Notes: a model not told the origin generated them from the letters alone. A stretch of 64,000 bases of DNA from Venturia oleaginea (GCA_013176395.1 JABMLP010000009.1:744001-808000); one strand, 5' to 3'; positions 10,762 through 23,285 are shown, counted from the stretch's first letter. Program-made: numbers and translations.

Positions 10762-11831
10762 TAGATAGCTTTCGATGCGCCTTTGCGCAGCATTGTTTCT
10801 GACATTGAGACGTGGAAGATTAGAAGGTAGGAAGTAAGACTTGATCTGATGGCTGGAATTGGCGGAGGAGTTGATCGATGCTACAGTCTTGGAGCTTCCA
10901 ACGCTTTCTTTATATTCAGCATTGCTACCCAGACGCGTGATACTCACATCAGAGCTACGACCGGAAGGTCTACCGAGTGCGTACTTTCCGCTGCTTGGTA
11001 CCCTTCTGCTCCATTGCTTGAAACGTTCAGGCGGAGGCAAATTGACTGTAAAGTTTATCACGTGGTTCGCTTTCCGATGAGCGATGCGGGCACACCAAAA
11101 CCGTGGACTCACCTGATTAGGCATGGTTTCCAGAATTTTCCCGCAACCTCACCCCAGGGAAAACCACAATGGCGAATGGTAGTGGGAACTAGGCAAAGTA
11201 CAACATGCTGAACATTCGCGAAAAGCGAGATTCAAATCCCGGAGATGGTGAGAATACAGAAGCTGTCTTGGTGAATCTGCTGTTCCAATACATAATGCAT
11301 ACCGAAAAATTTCAATGATCAGACCAGTAAGCGGATTGACGCGATCATTACTGCTACGATAGCAGTAGAGATGGTGGAAGTGGAACTTTGCCGAGCGTTC
11401 GTCCTTGAGTGTGAATGTATTCACACTGCTATGTGGTTATAGTGCCGTAGGATGCAAGGCTTGGTGGGGAGAAGAGATGTTGAGAAGGGAATAGATTGGT
11501 AGAATAGAGCAAAGAGCCCCTACACGGATCAGTCACATGACGTGTAGTACAGAGCGTCCTTCGCCCGAACCACAAAGATTTTTCATGTCTTCGACTTGCA
11601 CTTTGGTACGATTCCATCGATTAGTGTGGCTTTAAATCTGATGGAGATACATAACCATGGACAAATATGTGCATTCGAAAGTAAACAGTGAGACTAGACT
11701 GAAACAGGGGGGAAATACATGACAAAACAAAAACCTTCCAACGCGTCACACCTGCATCCGCCCCTAAAACAGCCAGTCCACATCGATTCTGCCGTTGAAG
11801 GGTATCCAAACCACCAGCCAGACGCGCCGTC
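10762..11831. other. Intergenic stretch upstream of the Trm732 gene
   Basis: Contains a 123-codon minus-strand frame (10753-11124) abutting the DUF1479 relic, but no family motif. It may be more of the degraded locus. The last few hundred bases should hold the Trm732 promoter and leader. Nothing else was recognised. Confidence 0.35.
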
Positions 11832-14800
11832 ATGGTCTCCCTCTCGACGATTCCCGTGGCCGAAGATGCTCTCCGCGACTTCTCGAAGACCGTCCACATG
11901 AACTCGGAAACTCAGAACGAGTTGCATAAAGCGTAAGAACACTCCTCTAGATGAGAAAGTAAGCCGCGTTGCAGAAAGACTGGATAGAGACGCAGATTAT
12001 ACCTTCCCTCAACTCAACTATGAATTTCTCATCCAGATCAATGGCCACTAATTCTGGCTATTTGCGGAACGAGCTTCATCAGAAATCGTCTCTATTATGT
12101 TCAATCCCAAGATTCGCTTTCAGGCGTTGAATATCTGGGACTTCCGCCGCTCTTTGCAGTCTTTCTGCACCATGCTTTAAAGAAGTTATCGAACTAACAG
12201 CCCTGTTGTGTCTAAACCGACTAAGGTGCCATTGTTTCGAAATCTAAGCTAACATCAGATCCAGTAATTGGACCTTGACCATCGACGCCTTCATTAAAAC
12301 TGCCTATGACGCAGAGATTGATGGAAGCCATCGAGCCGCAGCAACGAACGCAATATGCTCAGCTATCGGTCATGCTCCTAAGATTGGCAATTCCCGGCCT
12401 CTCACAAAGACCCAATGGCTTCATGCTCTAACTGTCGTTCTGGACCGCTCAGACAGTGCGAAGGGTAAATCTATGCGACAACTCTTAATAGCGATGGTCA
12501 AACTACTTCCACTCTTGGACCCAAACGAAGCAACAGAAATTAGGAACGAAACCCTGCTACTGGTCTTCAAAATGCTGCTCTCCCAGCAGTCCGATCATGT
12601 CAAGGTCAAACCGGCTTTCCAGGTTGTTACCATCTTCCTAAGCAAAGAGGCCGTGAAACTGGATGATTTCGTCTCACAGCTTCGTGTCTCTTTGAGCTTC
12701 GGCCTAGATAAAGACATAGCTTCCAGGGATGAAAGAGAGATACTGCAAGTTTTCACAGAGGCGTTGATGAATTGGATGCGTTTCACAGATTCAGCACCTG
12801 CAGCAGGACAGACGATATGTGCTTTGACGAAGATACTGGCACAAGAGGATAAACTATGGGTACCAAGACCTGACCAAATTCCTGAAACCTTCTGGATAAA
12901 ACCGTTGATCACCAGCTTCTCATCTTTTCCCGATGCTGCTGCAAATATCCGTCACCATCTACTACCAGGATTGCTTGCATTGAATGCCTCTGCCTGCACA
13001 GGATTGTTACAGAAATTACGTATAGCCGAGTGGCTAAAAGGCGAAAGTGTACCCGGAATGGAACTTCTTTACACTTCCCTCCTGGTGGGCAAAGAGATGG
13101 GGATCGTTCTCGACGCAGGTACGTGGACAACGGTTGGATGTGCTTTTCGATCAAGATCGGCTGATAATATAGATCCTGAGCAAGAAACAAAAGACGAAGT
13201 AGACTTCAAAGATGGAAAAGTGTTCATCGTGGACAAGGCTTGGGCTCGTCTGTTGAGGGATTCCTCAAGCGACACCCGAGTTGCAGGATTCTCACTCCTC
13301 ATATCATCGGCTGCGGTCACGAGACCGTTCTCATCGTGGTCAATCAACTGCTTGAAACGAAACCTGCCACATCTACTCATGGAAGTGGACGCTGGCAAAC
13401 GAGGTGAAGTTCTCACCGGCATCCAACGCATAATCGATCGCGTCAAGGCTAGTACTAGTGTCCTCTGTAAAGCCGTCAACCACAATCAAGCACAGCCAGA
13501 TCTGCCAGCACCTATCGATTCGGAGAGGGCCTCGGATGATTTACACCGCCGCAAGACACTCGCCCAACATCAGGCCTTCGTGTCTTGGCTTGTGACTTTC
13601 TTCCGCGAGCAACTTCATCCTGAAGCAGCCTATCAGAGGCACATCACATCGCTGCGTGCACTGATGTTGATGGCGAGTTCAGGAGTGGACAATAATGTTG
13701 CTTCCCGTTGGTTGTCGAAGTCAGCCATCGGTGATACAAGGTGGTGTTTCCATATCCCGATTTATGATTCGTGGATGGCGCGCGCGCTATACGATCTAAC
13801 AATGAATCCGTTCGAGGATGTTCGGATATTTGCGGAAATGCTCATTGATGTGACTGTGCCGCAGGGCATTCATGACAAACTGGCCCACCAAGATTCCATT
13901 ACTCCTTCACCCGTCCATGCCTCGACCAACCTGAACATCCTACTGAGAGCCGAAGGTCTGATGCTCAGAAGTGGCCGAGCTGACCATGCTGATGGTGTTT
14001 CCCGGACTTACGCTCTTCTCTTCGAATCAGTTGAAGATTTCGTTCCAGGACCGGAAATAGACGGAAAAGAGGTGTGGTGGACATCAAAAAGTGACATTGT
14101 GGATCACCTAGTTGGTCAGCTGGAGACTTCCTTGAGAACTGCAGCAGTAGATCTCAAGCTGGCTGTCACTCTGTCTCCAATGCATGGAATACTAGCCAGC
14201 ATCAGGTACGCTCAGCCGTTCAATTACGTCCTCCCTTCTCAGCTTCAACCTTTTTTTGTGTTAAAAAATCCGGGATCGACTTGAGCAATTTTCTGGCAAT
14301 CCACTGTCAAAATTGCCAGAAATTTTCGACATCGACACTCAATCCAGGCATCCGAATCTATGGGTGGTAAAAACAATTTGAATTGCCTCTTTTGCTGCAT
14401 GAATCCGGTTTTCTATGAAGTGGAAAGATCTTGATCTGGTTCCTCATGGCTGACTCATCCACTAGGTATATACTTGATATGCCAATCGTCTACGACTCGC
14501 TGGAACATGGCGATGACGAGTGGAAGGCTCGATGGACAGATATGCATTCGGTCCTGGTCCTGGCCTTACAAAGGGTTTGGACTTGTGTTCGAGACATACT
14601 TTGCAACGATGCACCAGAAGGTCATGTGCCGGACGAGACAGCAGGAGACGAAAATATGACAACCAAGGACATCCTGAGCTACTCTTGGAGAGCTTTGAAA
14701 GAAGCTAGGTACATTGTCTGTATTTGTAACTTCGTTCTTTTGATTGACCTTAACAGCGCCATCATACAAGTTCTCGCCCGCAAAGCCCCTGTCGGCGCAC

Positions 14801-17800
14801 AAGGTCTCTTGAATGAAAATGAATTCGTGGCTATGTGCTCGACAGTGTTCATGGAGCTTTCGGGACTCAGACACCGTGGTGCATTTTCGGCTGTCGCACA
14901 GGGTTTTGCTGCGTGCTGCTCAAGATGCCATAAATTGGGCCATCACGAACTTCTCGCCCAATTTTACAAGGTAAGTGGTAGCAACCCTGTTGCTGTTGGT
15001 GGGAGAAACCCTGGTTCATTGGTTGAAGTGGGGATATCTCAGTATACTGAAATCTGTCACTTCGCACGGCGGCAAAACGAGTATACTAAAATTACTGGAG
15101 CTTGAGCCGCTGTGTGGTGACAGGCATGGTCGGCCACCTTCCCTCTCCCACCTTTAGCCTGTTGTTCGATATCTGACCAACTAGGACACACTCGCTTGTA
15201 TAAAACACCAAGCCTCGGCCACGACCAGACGGTCTGCAGGATTGCCATCCCTCATCACTGGTATTCTCGGAGCAGATCCTGGCGGTTTTTTGTTTCAACA
15301 AGCCATAAAAGATCTCCAACTTGAGGCCGCTGCTATTCCACCCTCTGTCAATTCGTATGGAGATGAGTTGCCTCAGGTTCATGCTCTCAACTCTCTGCGA
15401 GCAGTCTTCACAAGCACCGTTCTCGGCCCTTCGTCGGAACCTTACCTTGTTTCTACCCTGAGCATCGCTGGCCGATGTCTCCGCTCTCAAATCTGGGCTA
15501 TCAGGAATTGTGGTGCCATGCTCTTTCGAGCTCTTGTAGATCGACTTCTTGGCAGCACCGACTCCCAAAACCACGATGACGATGGCGAGGTTAAGACTGC
15601 TCGCATAACGTACAACGATTACCCAAAGTTACTCGATATAGTCACTGAGCTCCTCACTCCTCAAACTGATGCGTTTGGACATATAGATGGCGCCCTCGAA
15701 AGTGTCTTCCCTGCCTTGAAGATCATTCAGCGGATTCCACCACCCGAACATGAACAGAAAAGGATAAGAGATCTCGTATTCAAATTATGTGTGAGCTCGC
15801 ATTGGCACATTCGAGATATCGCAGCTCGCACGTTCGCAAAATTAGTCTCTAGACCAGAGGTCGACACGGTTCTCTGCGAGTTGGTCCCTCTTTCACGGGA
15901 TGATCAAAATGCTGTTCATGGCCGATTGCTCTGCATCACCTTTCTTATGGACCCGATTTTCCGCGGTCCATCGTGCGCTATCGAAGGCATGTAAGATCCG
16001 CACCAGTTTCATTCCATAGCTAATAATAGAAGGGAATCTCCTCGACCTTGAACCGATATACGATGTTCTTCGTAGGCAAATCCATGTCCTTTACCGAGAC
16101 AACCCATCGCCTTACACACGCTCTACTTATTTGGATATCCTGAACCGCTTTACCCTCGCTCTCATTACTAGTCCACATCTTCTCGAAAATTCGGCCTTGT
16201 TCAACAGAATTGCAGCTGAAGAGGTTACCACAGTGGATCAGAATGATCGCGATGCAGACTCCGAGGTCGCAGAAATTTTCTACGAAGAGCCATCCGCTCG
16301 AAAGTCTGTCGCGCTCCACTTTCTTCTGCATTACATTCTGAGAATGCAGATCGTGGAGAGGCGAGGACAAGGAAGAATGGAGACTTTGGACCATTATCAA
16401 ATTATTTTGACTCGGCTCGAAACTGGAGATTCTGACGCCAAAATGCAGGTACTCGAGTATTTGGTGAAGATCTCAACTTGCTTGCCTCAGGTGGCTGTTC
16501 ATCTGCTTGTGGGAACAGTGGTTCGATTGACCGAGAATTCCGAGGATAATCGAGTTGCCTCGCGATGCAGGAGGTTCTTGAGGAGTCTGTACATGACCGT
16601 CTCCAAGGATCCAGATTTATTCGCAAACGCTCCCAGTCTGCCTAATCTACGAGGAGTCTTCAAGAGAAAGACGGTCGCCGCACCGTCGATGGTGGTTAAC
16701 ACGTTGGGACTCTGGGGTTTCATTATGAACAGGGCTTGTCAAGCTGCGCAACCTACCTACGTACTTGCTAAGGAGATTTCATTCATGCTTTCGTTCATCG
16801 AGCAGATGATCCAAGAAAATCGGGTAAGTAGTCGCAAGGTTGACTTAACAGTTCCGTTTATCCTCTCTGAAAACCATTCTTCGTGAATGGTTCCTCAATT
16901 TGAACTCGGTATTGATGAACTCCTGGCGACTTCTCGCCAGAACTTTGTCAATATCGATCCGAAGCCGAAAGGCTCGCAATTGAAAATTAACCTCGCATCT
17001 ACGGTGGGGTAGAAGAGAATACTGAGCCCACTGGTTGGCCCCGGTCAACGTCCGACGCTAACTATCATGTAGACGTTCGAGCTTCGACAAGCCTCTGCGC
17101 TATGTTTAAAAGATTCTCCAAGTATTTGGACCGTTTCTATTCCCAAACAGGATCTCACTCTGCAACGAATCCAAGCTATACTACTCACCTACGATATATC
17201 AAACGATGACGACGAAGAAATCCGAGATGTCGGGTCCCAAATTGTGTCTACCATCACAGGAAAGGACGTATGCGTTCCTCTGGTTGCTAGCCAGCAGCTT
17301 TTGCAGCATCTAGCCACGAAATATCGACAATCAGAACACCTTTGCAAGCATGCGCTTCGGAAGATGACCCAATCAACACTACAGAATGATAGATTGTTTC
17401 CCTCGGCCAAAGAACGATTCCAGAGCGCCACGGCTGAGGATACGGCTCTCTTTGTCGTCGAAAAACAAAATCTTTTCCTTGATCTGTATCGAGAGGCTGG
17501 ATTGTGGTCACAAGTTCTCAAAGGATTATCCGCCAAAGTCATCACCGACGCGGAAGTCACGGCGCTCGGCAATTGGGTTTTCGATGGTCTCACACTATTA
17601 TCTGACAAAGCTCATTACGAGCTTGATGGGCCATTGGGTTGGACTTCCAAACGCGAGGTATGGGTATTCGGGATGCAGGTTCTTTTTGCGACAGAAGTCT
17701 ATCTGGAGTGGCGTCTTAAGACAAAGAAAGGTGGAGTGGAAGGGAAGGCGGTCCGTAACTTGTTGGCTGAACTCTACAGTCGTGGCACGAAGACTAAGGT

Positions 17801-17942
17801 TCACGGGGCATGGTTAGAGAAGATGCAGAATATGCTGGTGGATGCAACCCGATCGAGGGCGGGTAGCTTTGGGGCACTATTTAGGACTATTGAGGCTGAT
17901 AAATCACAGCCAGAGGGTGGCTGGACGGTTGAAGATGTTTGA
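11832..17942 (+). CDS. TRM732: Trm732/THADA homologue (DUF2428, HEAT-repeat tRNA methylation cofactor)
   Basis: Yeast Trm732 partners the methyltransferase Trm7 for 2'-O-methylation of position 32 in the tRNA anticodon loop; THADA is the animal homologue. Proposed exons: 11832-11932, 12259-14205, 14466-14708, 14757-14970, 15185-15986, 16030-16823, 17073-17942. All phases agree, giving about 1,656 aa, within the family range. The diagnostic DUF2428 motif is encoded across the fifth exon start (ATTRRSAGLPSLITGIL). Helical HEAT-like repeats fill the rest. Introns 2, 4 and 6 are unusually long for this window (260, 214 and 249 nt); introns 2 and 6 each carry a copy of a palindromic repeat. The fifth junction only keeps frame with a GC donor (GAAG|GCATGT). 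The first exon and its 326-nt intron are the least certain parts. Confidence 0.88.
14274..14336. repeat. Palindromic repeat copy A, inside Trm732 intron 2
   Basis: Inverted arms CAATTTTCTGGCAAT (14286-14300) and ATTGCCAGAAATTTT (14312-14326) are separated by 11 nt and flanked by outer ATCGAC elements (14274-14279 and 14331-14336). It belongs to the same family as the copies at 16.9, 23.2 and 55.3 kb. Confidence 0.75.
16896..16985. repeat. Palindromic repeat copy B, inside Trm732 intron 6
   Basis: Inner arms CTCCTGGCGA and TCGCCAGAAC around a four-base loop, outer parts TATTGATGAA and TTGTCAATATCGATCC, and end segments TCAATTTGAA / TCGCAATTGA. The right half matches copy C at about 20 of 24 positions (CCAGAA..CTT..TCAATATCGATCC). 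Confidence 0.75.
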
Positions 17943-18572
17943 GGTTTGGTGGGCACTTCATTCACTATTTACTCATGAGAGGTTATCGATGAGGTACCAT
18001 CTTGTGCTAGCTGGATATTAGCTACTCTGAGGTATCAGTACCCTCCACTCTTTCAAGATCAGCTTTTCCTGCGCATTTTGTTTCGGCTTTGAGTCAGCGC
18101 TGTTAATTTTCTGGTCTCAAGTTACCAGATTCCGATCACAGATCAATGCTGTTCCGTCCGAATGGACCTTTTCATCCTAGGCTTGTTTGTCCAAGTGGCA
18201 AAACATAAATTCAGCATGTTGTAAAATCTCAGTGTTGAGTTTAGGAATATCAACAATACATAACAATGTAAATACATAACAACAACGTACAGCAACAACA
18301 CGATGTTGTCCCTCTCGCAACGAGATGGTTTTCAATCATTCATCTCACCTTCTAACTTCCTCATGTTCCATTTCCAATACAAATCTTTCTCCAGACCCTT
18401 CCAATGTCACACCAGCAGTCAATCAGTATCCACTACAAAACAACACTTATCTCATTAAACCACACCAAACCACAACTAACCGCACACCAAACCGCACTCC
18501 ACGCACCACACATCAAACCACACCACACCACACACACCATCCAAACCAAACGCATCGCATCACACCGCCAGA
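17943..18572. other. Trm732 3' flank and CA/CT-rich probable leader
   Basis: The first half is the 3' flank with weak palindrome copy E. From about 18310 to 18570 the plus strand becomes strongly CA/CT-rich and G-poor, with runs of ACCACAC. This is typical of a fungal promoter or 5' leader and supports transcription into the small ORF at 18573. Confidence 0.45.
18100..18145. repeat. Weak palindromic repeat copy E, downstream of Trm732
   Basis: AATTTTCTGGT, CTCAAG, then TACCAGATT form a short hairpin resembling the inner arms of copies A-D. The outer ATCGATATCGAT arms are not preserved, apart from a GATCAC/GATCAAT trace. It starts about 160 bp after the Trm732 stop. Membership in the family is tentative. 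Confidence 0.4.
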
Positions 18573-18776
18573 ATGAAAAAAACCTCGACCATCATCCTAC
18601 TACTCTTCCTGCTCGTCGTCGTCTTCTCGGTGTGTTCGTGGTTCTTATGGACAGCGTTGTTAGCCCACGATGTGCGCGGGATGAAGGAGGAGGTTATTGA
18701 GCTGCAGGTGCGACGGAGGGAGGGGGCATTGCTTGAGGAGGGGGGAGGAGAAGGGGAGGTGGAGGGGAGGAAGTAG
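18573..18776 (+). CDS. Possible small single-pass membrane protein (67 aa)
   Basis: ATG 18573 follows the CA-rich leader in a fair context (CCAGAATGA). Residues 5-30 form a strongly hydrophobic helix (IILLLFLLVVVFSVCSWFLW). Then comes a charged helix (HDVRGMKEEVIELQVRRREG) and a Gly/Glu-rich basic end. The topology would be a signal anchor with a short charged domain. No family was recognised. The ORF is short, so gene status rests on composition and the leader-like upstream sequence. Confidence 0.35.
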   Translation: MKKTSTIILLLFLLVVVFSVCSWFLWTALLAHDVRGMKEEVIELQVRRREGALLEEGGGEGEVEGRK

Positions 18777-19018
18777 AGTGTTGGCAGGGAGGGGATGGAG
18801 AGGAGGGGGGAGACAGCATGGGGGAATGGAACACTTCCGGTCAGGGCTATGGGAGGAGATGGCAATTTGAAAGATTGAAGAGGACTTGGAAATTTGGATG
18901 CTCGATGTCGATATGGTGGATTCTATCTAGATCAACGAGATTTAGAAATCGGCGGATTACATGGTTCTGTTTGGCAGTGAACTTTCACAAAGTTCGATGA
19001 GGAAGGCGATATGATATT

Positions 19019-20702
19019 TCAACGATTAACCATCAACCTATCTAAATCAGGCCCCCAGCTACCGTCTCCCAAAGACTCAATCTTGACACTATTTGCACCA
19101 GCTCTGAAATCGAGATTGGCCACTGACACGGCCGGCGACGAACCCGCACTACTGGGTAAAAATGCGATTTTCACAGCTTTGCTTTCATTGACAGTCACCA
19201 TGGCGAATCTCTGTGTCTTGTCTCCATTCGGCGCAAAGATTCTCACACTCTTTCTTTCCGCCTTGTCACTGGCCACATTCTCAAAAGTGACTGCGCCCTT
19301 CTCCGGACCACCGAGATATCCTGCTAGTTTTCCGCCGGAGCAGCCCGAACAATTTAAGATCTTGGCTCCGCCAGATAATTTTGCCTTCTCGGCTTCGTAG
19401 CTTTCTTCCTTGGGACCTGGTGACCAGGATCCTGCGTCCCAATTGATGGACCACCGCTCTTGATTTATTAGAGTGGGTTTCTTCCCTTCGATTTTGAGCG
19501 GTAGCCAAACGTAGGTACTCCTCATCAGATTTCCATCGACCCATCTGTCGCCCATGTAAACGATCAGATCTTTGCTGATAGGAAGGATGTATGTGGTTTG
19601 CGAATTGAAGGTCTTGCTTCCGGCGGGTGCGAAATTTGCCCATGGTGTCCACGGACCGGAGAGTGAGGTCGCGGTTGAGTAAATGTTATCATTAGATTTC
19701 CAGCCTGTTAAATGTGAGGCGAACATGAAGTAGACGCCGTTTCTTTTGAGAATTGCTGGTGATTCATATTTTTCTGGCCACATGTAGGTTTGTGACTCTA
19801 CTTTCAAGTAATCCTTCGTCAACTTGTAGATATGCAGACCGTGGGGTCGCTATGTTCATCAGTATTTCGAACCCGCTGCCATGTATAAGGAAAGAACATA
19901 CATCCTCAGAAAGCAAATAACCAGTGCCGTCATCATCTTGGTATAAACCCATGTCTCGGCTTTGGTTTCCCATCGGTCGAAAGCTTCCCCGATACTCATA
20001 TTTCCCACAGACTGTATCTCCCACAGCGACGCCCACTTTTGCTTCTTTATAAGCACTATCCTCAACGTGCATGTAAAGAACATATTTTTTCGTGGATTTG
20101 TTGTACATCACCTTCGGTCTCTCCACAACGCGATTTGGTCCCAATTCGCCAGAGGTAGTCCGAGACAGCAAAGCTCCTGCGAAATTCCATTCCACCAGAT
20201 TGGTAGAAGCATAACAATTTACGTTCTGAAAGGAACTGCCATTGAGTTTGTCTTCGCCGATCATGTAGTATGTATTGCCTACTTTTATGATACCGGGACC
20301 GTGGGCCTGTAGATGTCTTCCTGAGACGCCCTATTGAGATCAGATAGGTGAAAAATTTGAGTTCTGTGGACAGATTCCTACATCTGTCCAAGCAGCTCCC
20401 GGAACGATTTGTAAGGCCGCGGAAGCCGAACAGAGCGAGAGCAGCGATGGCACTAGCGCAGTAAGTCCTCGAAGGATGATCATCGCAAGCACGGCTAGTT
20501 GGAGGTAGAATAACCAAGATCTTGCTGGAGTTGACGACTGGCGATGATTTGGGATGCGCCGCTTTTCAAGGTCCGGTAATTGAACCGTCCGGGATGTTTC
20601 GAGTAAATATGATTCTTCGATGCTCTCTTCCAATTCCGAACGGGCTTCCCAAAACATAGTCCCTGGCAGATGGCGCCGTGATGGATTCGACTTGTCCTCC
20701 AT
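19019..20702 (-). CDS. Glycoside hydrolase family 43, galactan 1,3-beta-galactosidase type, with CBM35-like domain
   Basis: Predicted to cleave beta-1,3-galactan backbones of plant arabinogalactan. Exons 20702-20382, 20330-19902 and 19849-19019, with 51- and 52-nt introns. All phases are zero, giving 526 aa. The catalytic propeller begins at about HLQAHGPGIIKVGNTYYMIG, with ERPKVMYN and KYESPAILKRNGVYFMF further on. The C-terminal 110 residues (YEAEKAKLSGGAKILNCSGC onward) look like a CBM35 module. This subfamily is known to lack the usual GH43 Asp base. From ATG 20702 there are about 70 mostly hydrophilic residues before a hydrophobic helix, which suggests a type II membrane anchor. Starting at the internal ATG 20483 would instead give a normal signal peptide and about 453 aa, a typical length. 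The start is therefore open. Confidence 0.88.
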
Positions 20703-21050
20703 GGCACAAGCACGACTCGATTCAACATGCAGGTGATGTTCGGTCAAGGAATTGGGGTTGAGGTATCACGAAAGACGACGACGACCAGCCACGGGTTGTA
20801 TGGTAGCATTGCTGTAATGATAGCTGATGTTGGATGATTGGTAGGAGTAGCAGTAGGTTGTCGTTCGGAGGGATGAATTGGACCTACGCCGTTTGTTCTA
20901 ACCATATCGAGATGATGATGTCGTAGGACCTTGTGTTTCGGGAGGAGGTATCTTACTATGTATAATCAGAAAACAGAAGCTTACCATGTGAGAAGTTGTA
21001 TAACGTCCTTCAGAGGACCTATTTTACCCATCACCCACAGCTCAATCACA

Positions 21051-22100
21051 ATGGCTGGAATCTTCAGATCGTTTTTGCATGCCACCAACTACCGCTCCCC
21101 ACTGCTGCGGACAGTCGTCCCGACCGTAGCAGCAGCCTTTGCGATCCAAGGAGCTGTAGCCATTCCATCGATACTTGCCCAGACTGAACGCTTCTACGAT
21201 CTCTCAGGGTCTTTGACATACCTCTCATGCGCAGCATTGAGCCTGTACTTGCCCGTTCTTCGAGCAAGAGCAGCAACAGGAGCCGGATCATTTGGACTGC
21301 CATGGCCTAGCATCTTGAAGAGCTTGCAGGGAAAGAGTTTGGCACAAGGAGGTTTCTGGGACTGGCGCCAACTGGTGCTGACTGCCTTTGTTGGAATATG
21401 GGCCACGAGATGTTTGTGACAAGGCAAAACTCCAAGGATGGAGAGTAAAAGTTAACTGTACATAGTGGGAACATTCCTCTTCTCCAGGATCACAAGTGAA
21501 AATGGCCAAGACTCTCGATTCGACAAGATCCGTACTGCTCCCTCCAAGTTCATCGTCGCCTTCTTCGCTCAAGCTACCTGGGTCTCCCTCGTCATGCTTC
21601 CAGTGACAGCCCTCAATTCCATGCCCCCAACCGCTTTCGCCGCAATCCCATATTTCACACCTGGAACACTTGCTGGAATTGCGCTGTGGCTCTTCGGCTT
21701 TGCCTTTGAGGTTACAGCAGACAGGCAAAAGAGCCAATGGATGGAGGAGAAGAAGGAGAAGAAACACGATGAGGATTTCCTCACCCGTGGTCTTTGGAGC
21801 AAGAGTCGGCATCCAAACTACTTTGGGGAGATTACGATGTGGACTGGCATTGCTGTAACAGCTGGAAGCATTTTGGCATCAAACGTTGGGCAGAAGGCTT
21901 TGGGCTGGTCTGGCTCGCCGGCTGCCAAATTTGGTGCTCTAGCTATTGCCGGTATCAGTCCCGCTTTCACCACGTTTCTGTTGACCCAGGTTTCGGGCAT
22001 TCCGCTGAGTGAGGGCAAATACGATAAGAAGTACGGTGATAGGAAGGATTATCAGAAGTGGAAGAAGGAGACTCCTGTGCTGATTCCCAAGCTGTTTTGA
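21051..22100 (+). CDS. DUF1295 integral membrane protein (steroid reductase/ICMT-like fold)
   Basis: Two exons, 21051-21411 and 21466-22100, joined across a 54-nt intron (GTTTGT..TAG, with the branch site TTAACTG), give 331 aa. Five to seven hydrophobic helices are visible. The C-terminal core has the family signature GLWSKSRHPNYFGEITMWTG and ends KYGDRKDYQKWKKETPVLIP, typical of DUF1295 proteins related to steroid 5-alpha-reductase and isoprenylcysteine methyltransferases that bind NADPH or SAM at the membrane. The substrate is unknown. The 5' GTTTGT donor is non-consensus but gives the only in-phase join. ATG 21051 sits in a good context (CACAATGGC). Confidence 0.9.
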
Positions 22101-22703
22101 ACGGCAATGGAGGAGGTAGGCGGAAACGGACTATTCATCCAAGATCGAAATGACAATAAGAGTTTGGTGAATTATTTTCTTCGTCCCAGTGTATCAACGA
22201 GATCAAATGGTGCGATATCGAGAACGCGCCGGATGTAACATGGGAAGCATGTACCAAGCTGGGCAAGTGAAGTAAGTAGACTCAACCTCTGGTACGTTAC
22301 TTCTCAACCATCTCAACTACCTAAAGCAAATCTCATCTCGGTTAGGTGGAGTCATTGGAACTTGCGGCGAGCATGGTAGCTCCCATCATCATCGGAGGGA
22401 GAAGAGAAGACGGAGAAGTTGTAGAGGAAAATATACTATTACCGACCATGGTAGTTGGGAATCTCCAATACACCGACTTTCACGTACCAGTATCACAACA
22501 CACTACTGCATTCACAAACCGCTCCGCCCTCAAGACCCAGGAACACTGGCTCTAATTCGGCTCTATCGCCCGTGATCGACTGAATAAGGACTAACCACTG
22601 AGTTTGTCGTGATCAAGTCTGGCGTCGTGTACAAGTCAACTCTCGTGGTAGCGATTGCGCGCATAGCAAACACGTTCCGAGCTTTGTAGCAGCACTCCTT
22701 TTA

Positions 22704-22754
22704 TCATGTATTCGGTTTGCTCATGTATTCGGTTTGCTCATGTATTCGGTTTGC
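22704..22754. repeat. Perfect 17-bp tandem triplicate
   Basis: The unit TCATGTATTCGGTTTGC occurs three times in direct succession with no mismatch, so expansion is recent. Confidence 0.9.
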
Positions 22755-23204
22755 TCCACTTGTCTCAGCGTTACCGTACTTTCCAGAGCAAGTTTTTACC
22801 TCAGCAACCCACACGCAAGACCGATCACATCTTCTATAACTTCCATCATCAGTGTCACGGCGTACCTGCGCAGATACAGCTTTGATTCAACTCGATGGAA
22901 CTCTGGTTTGGCCAGGTGCAGCCCCCCGTCTCTCCCACACGAGACTCCAAGAGAAAACGACGTCGATATATAAAGCTTTGACGACCTTGAAGCCCAGCAA
23001 CCAGCCTTCGAACATTGAAGGGGGGCACAGATACGTCCATGCCGGGAGCGTCGTCGATCCCTAGATATGTTCAATTCCAAGCAAAGCTTGTTATCCATTG
23101 TGGCGTACTTGAAAAGGTCAACGATCTCTAGAGAAAGGACGGCGATGTCCCCGATTCCCCGTCCTTGTCCATCGCGCCACAAAAGAAGACTGTTCATTCG
23201 AAGT

Positions 23205-23285
23205 TTCTCAAGTCGCGGTCGATATCGATGAAATTCTGGCAAAATCTTGCTCAAAATAACCAGAAACTTATCAATATCGATCCTA
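23205..23285. repeat. Palindromic repeat copy C
   Basis: TCGATATCGATGAAATTCTGG (23219 onward) is mirrored by CCAGAAACTTATCAATATCGA ending at 23280. Upstream TTTCTCAAGTCGCGG also resembles the flank of copy B. It lies about 130 bp upstream of the pseudogene at 23417. Confidence 0.75.

Noticed and set aside
14206..14465. Frame continuing past the second Trm732 exon (to 14284) as a true C-terminus
   Set aside because: Splicing GTACGC to the CACTAG acceptor continues the frame into clear Trm732 sequence (RYILDMPIVYDSLEHG), so the extension is intron sequence.
22796..23254. 152-codon minus-strand frame
   Set aside because: Begins within palindrome copy C and has no family motif.
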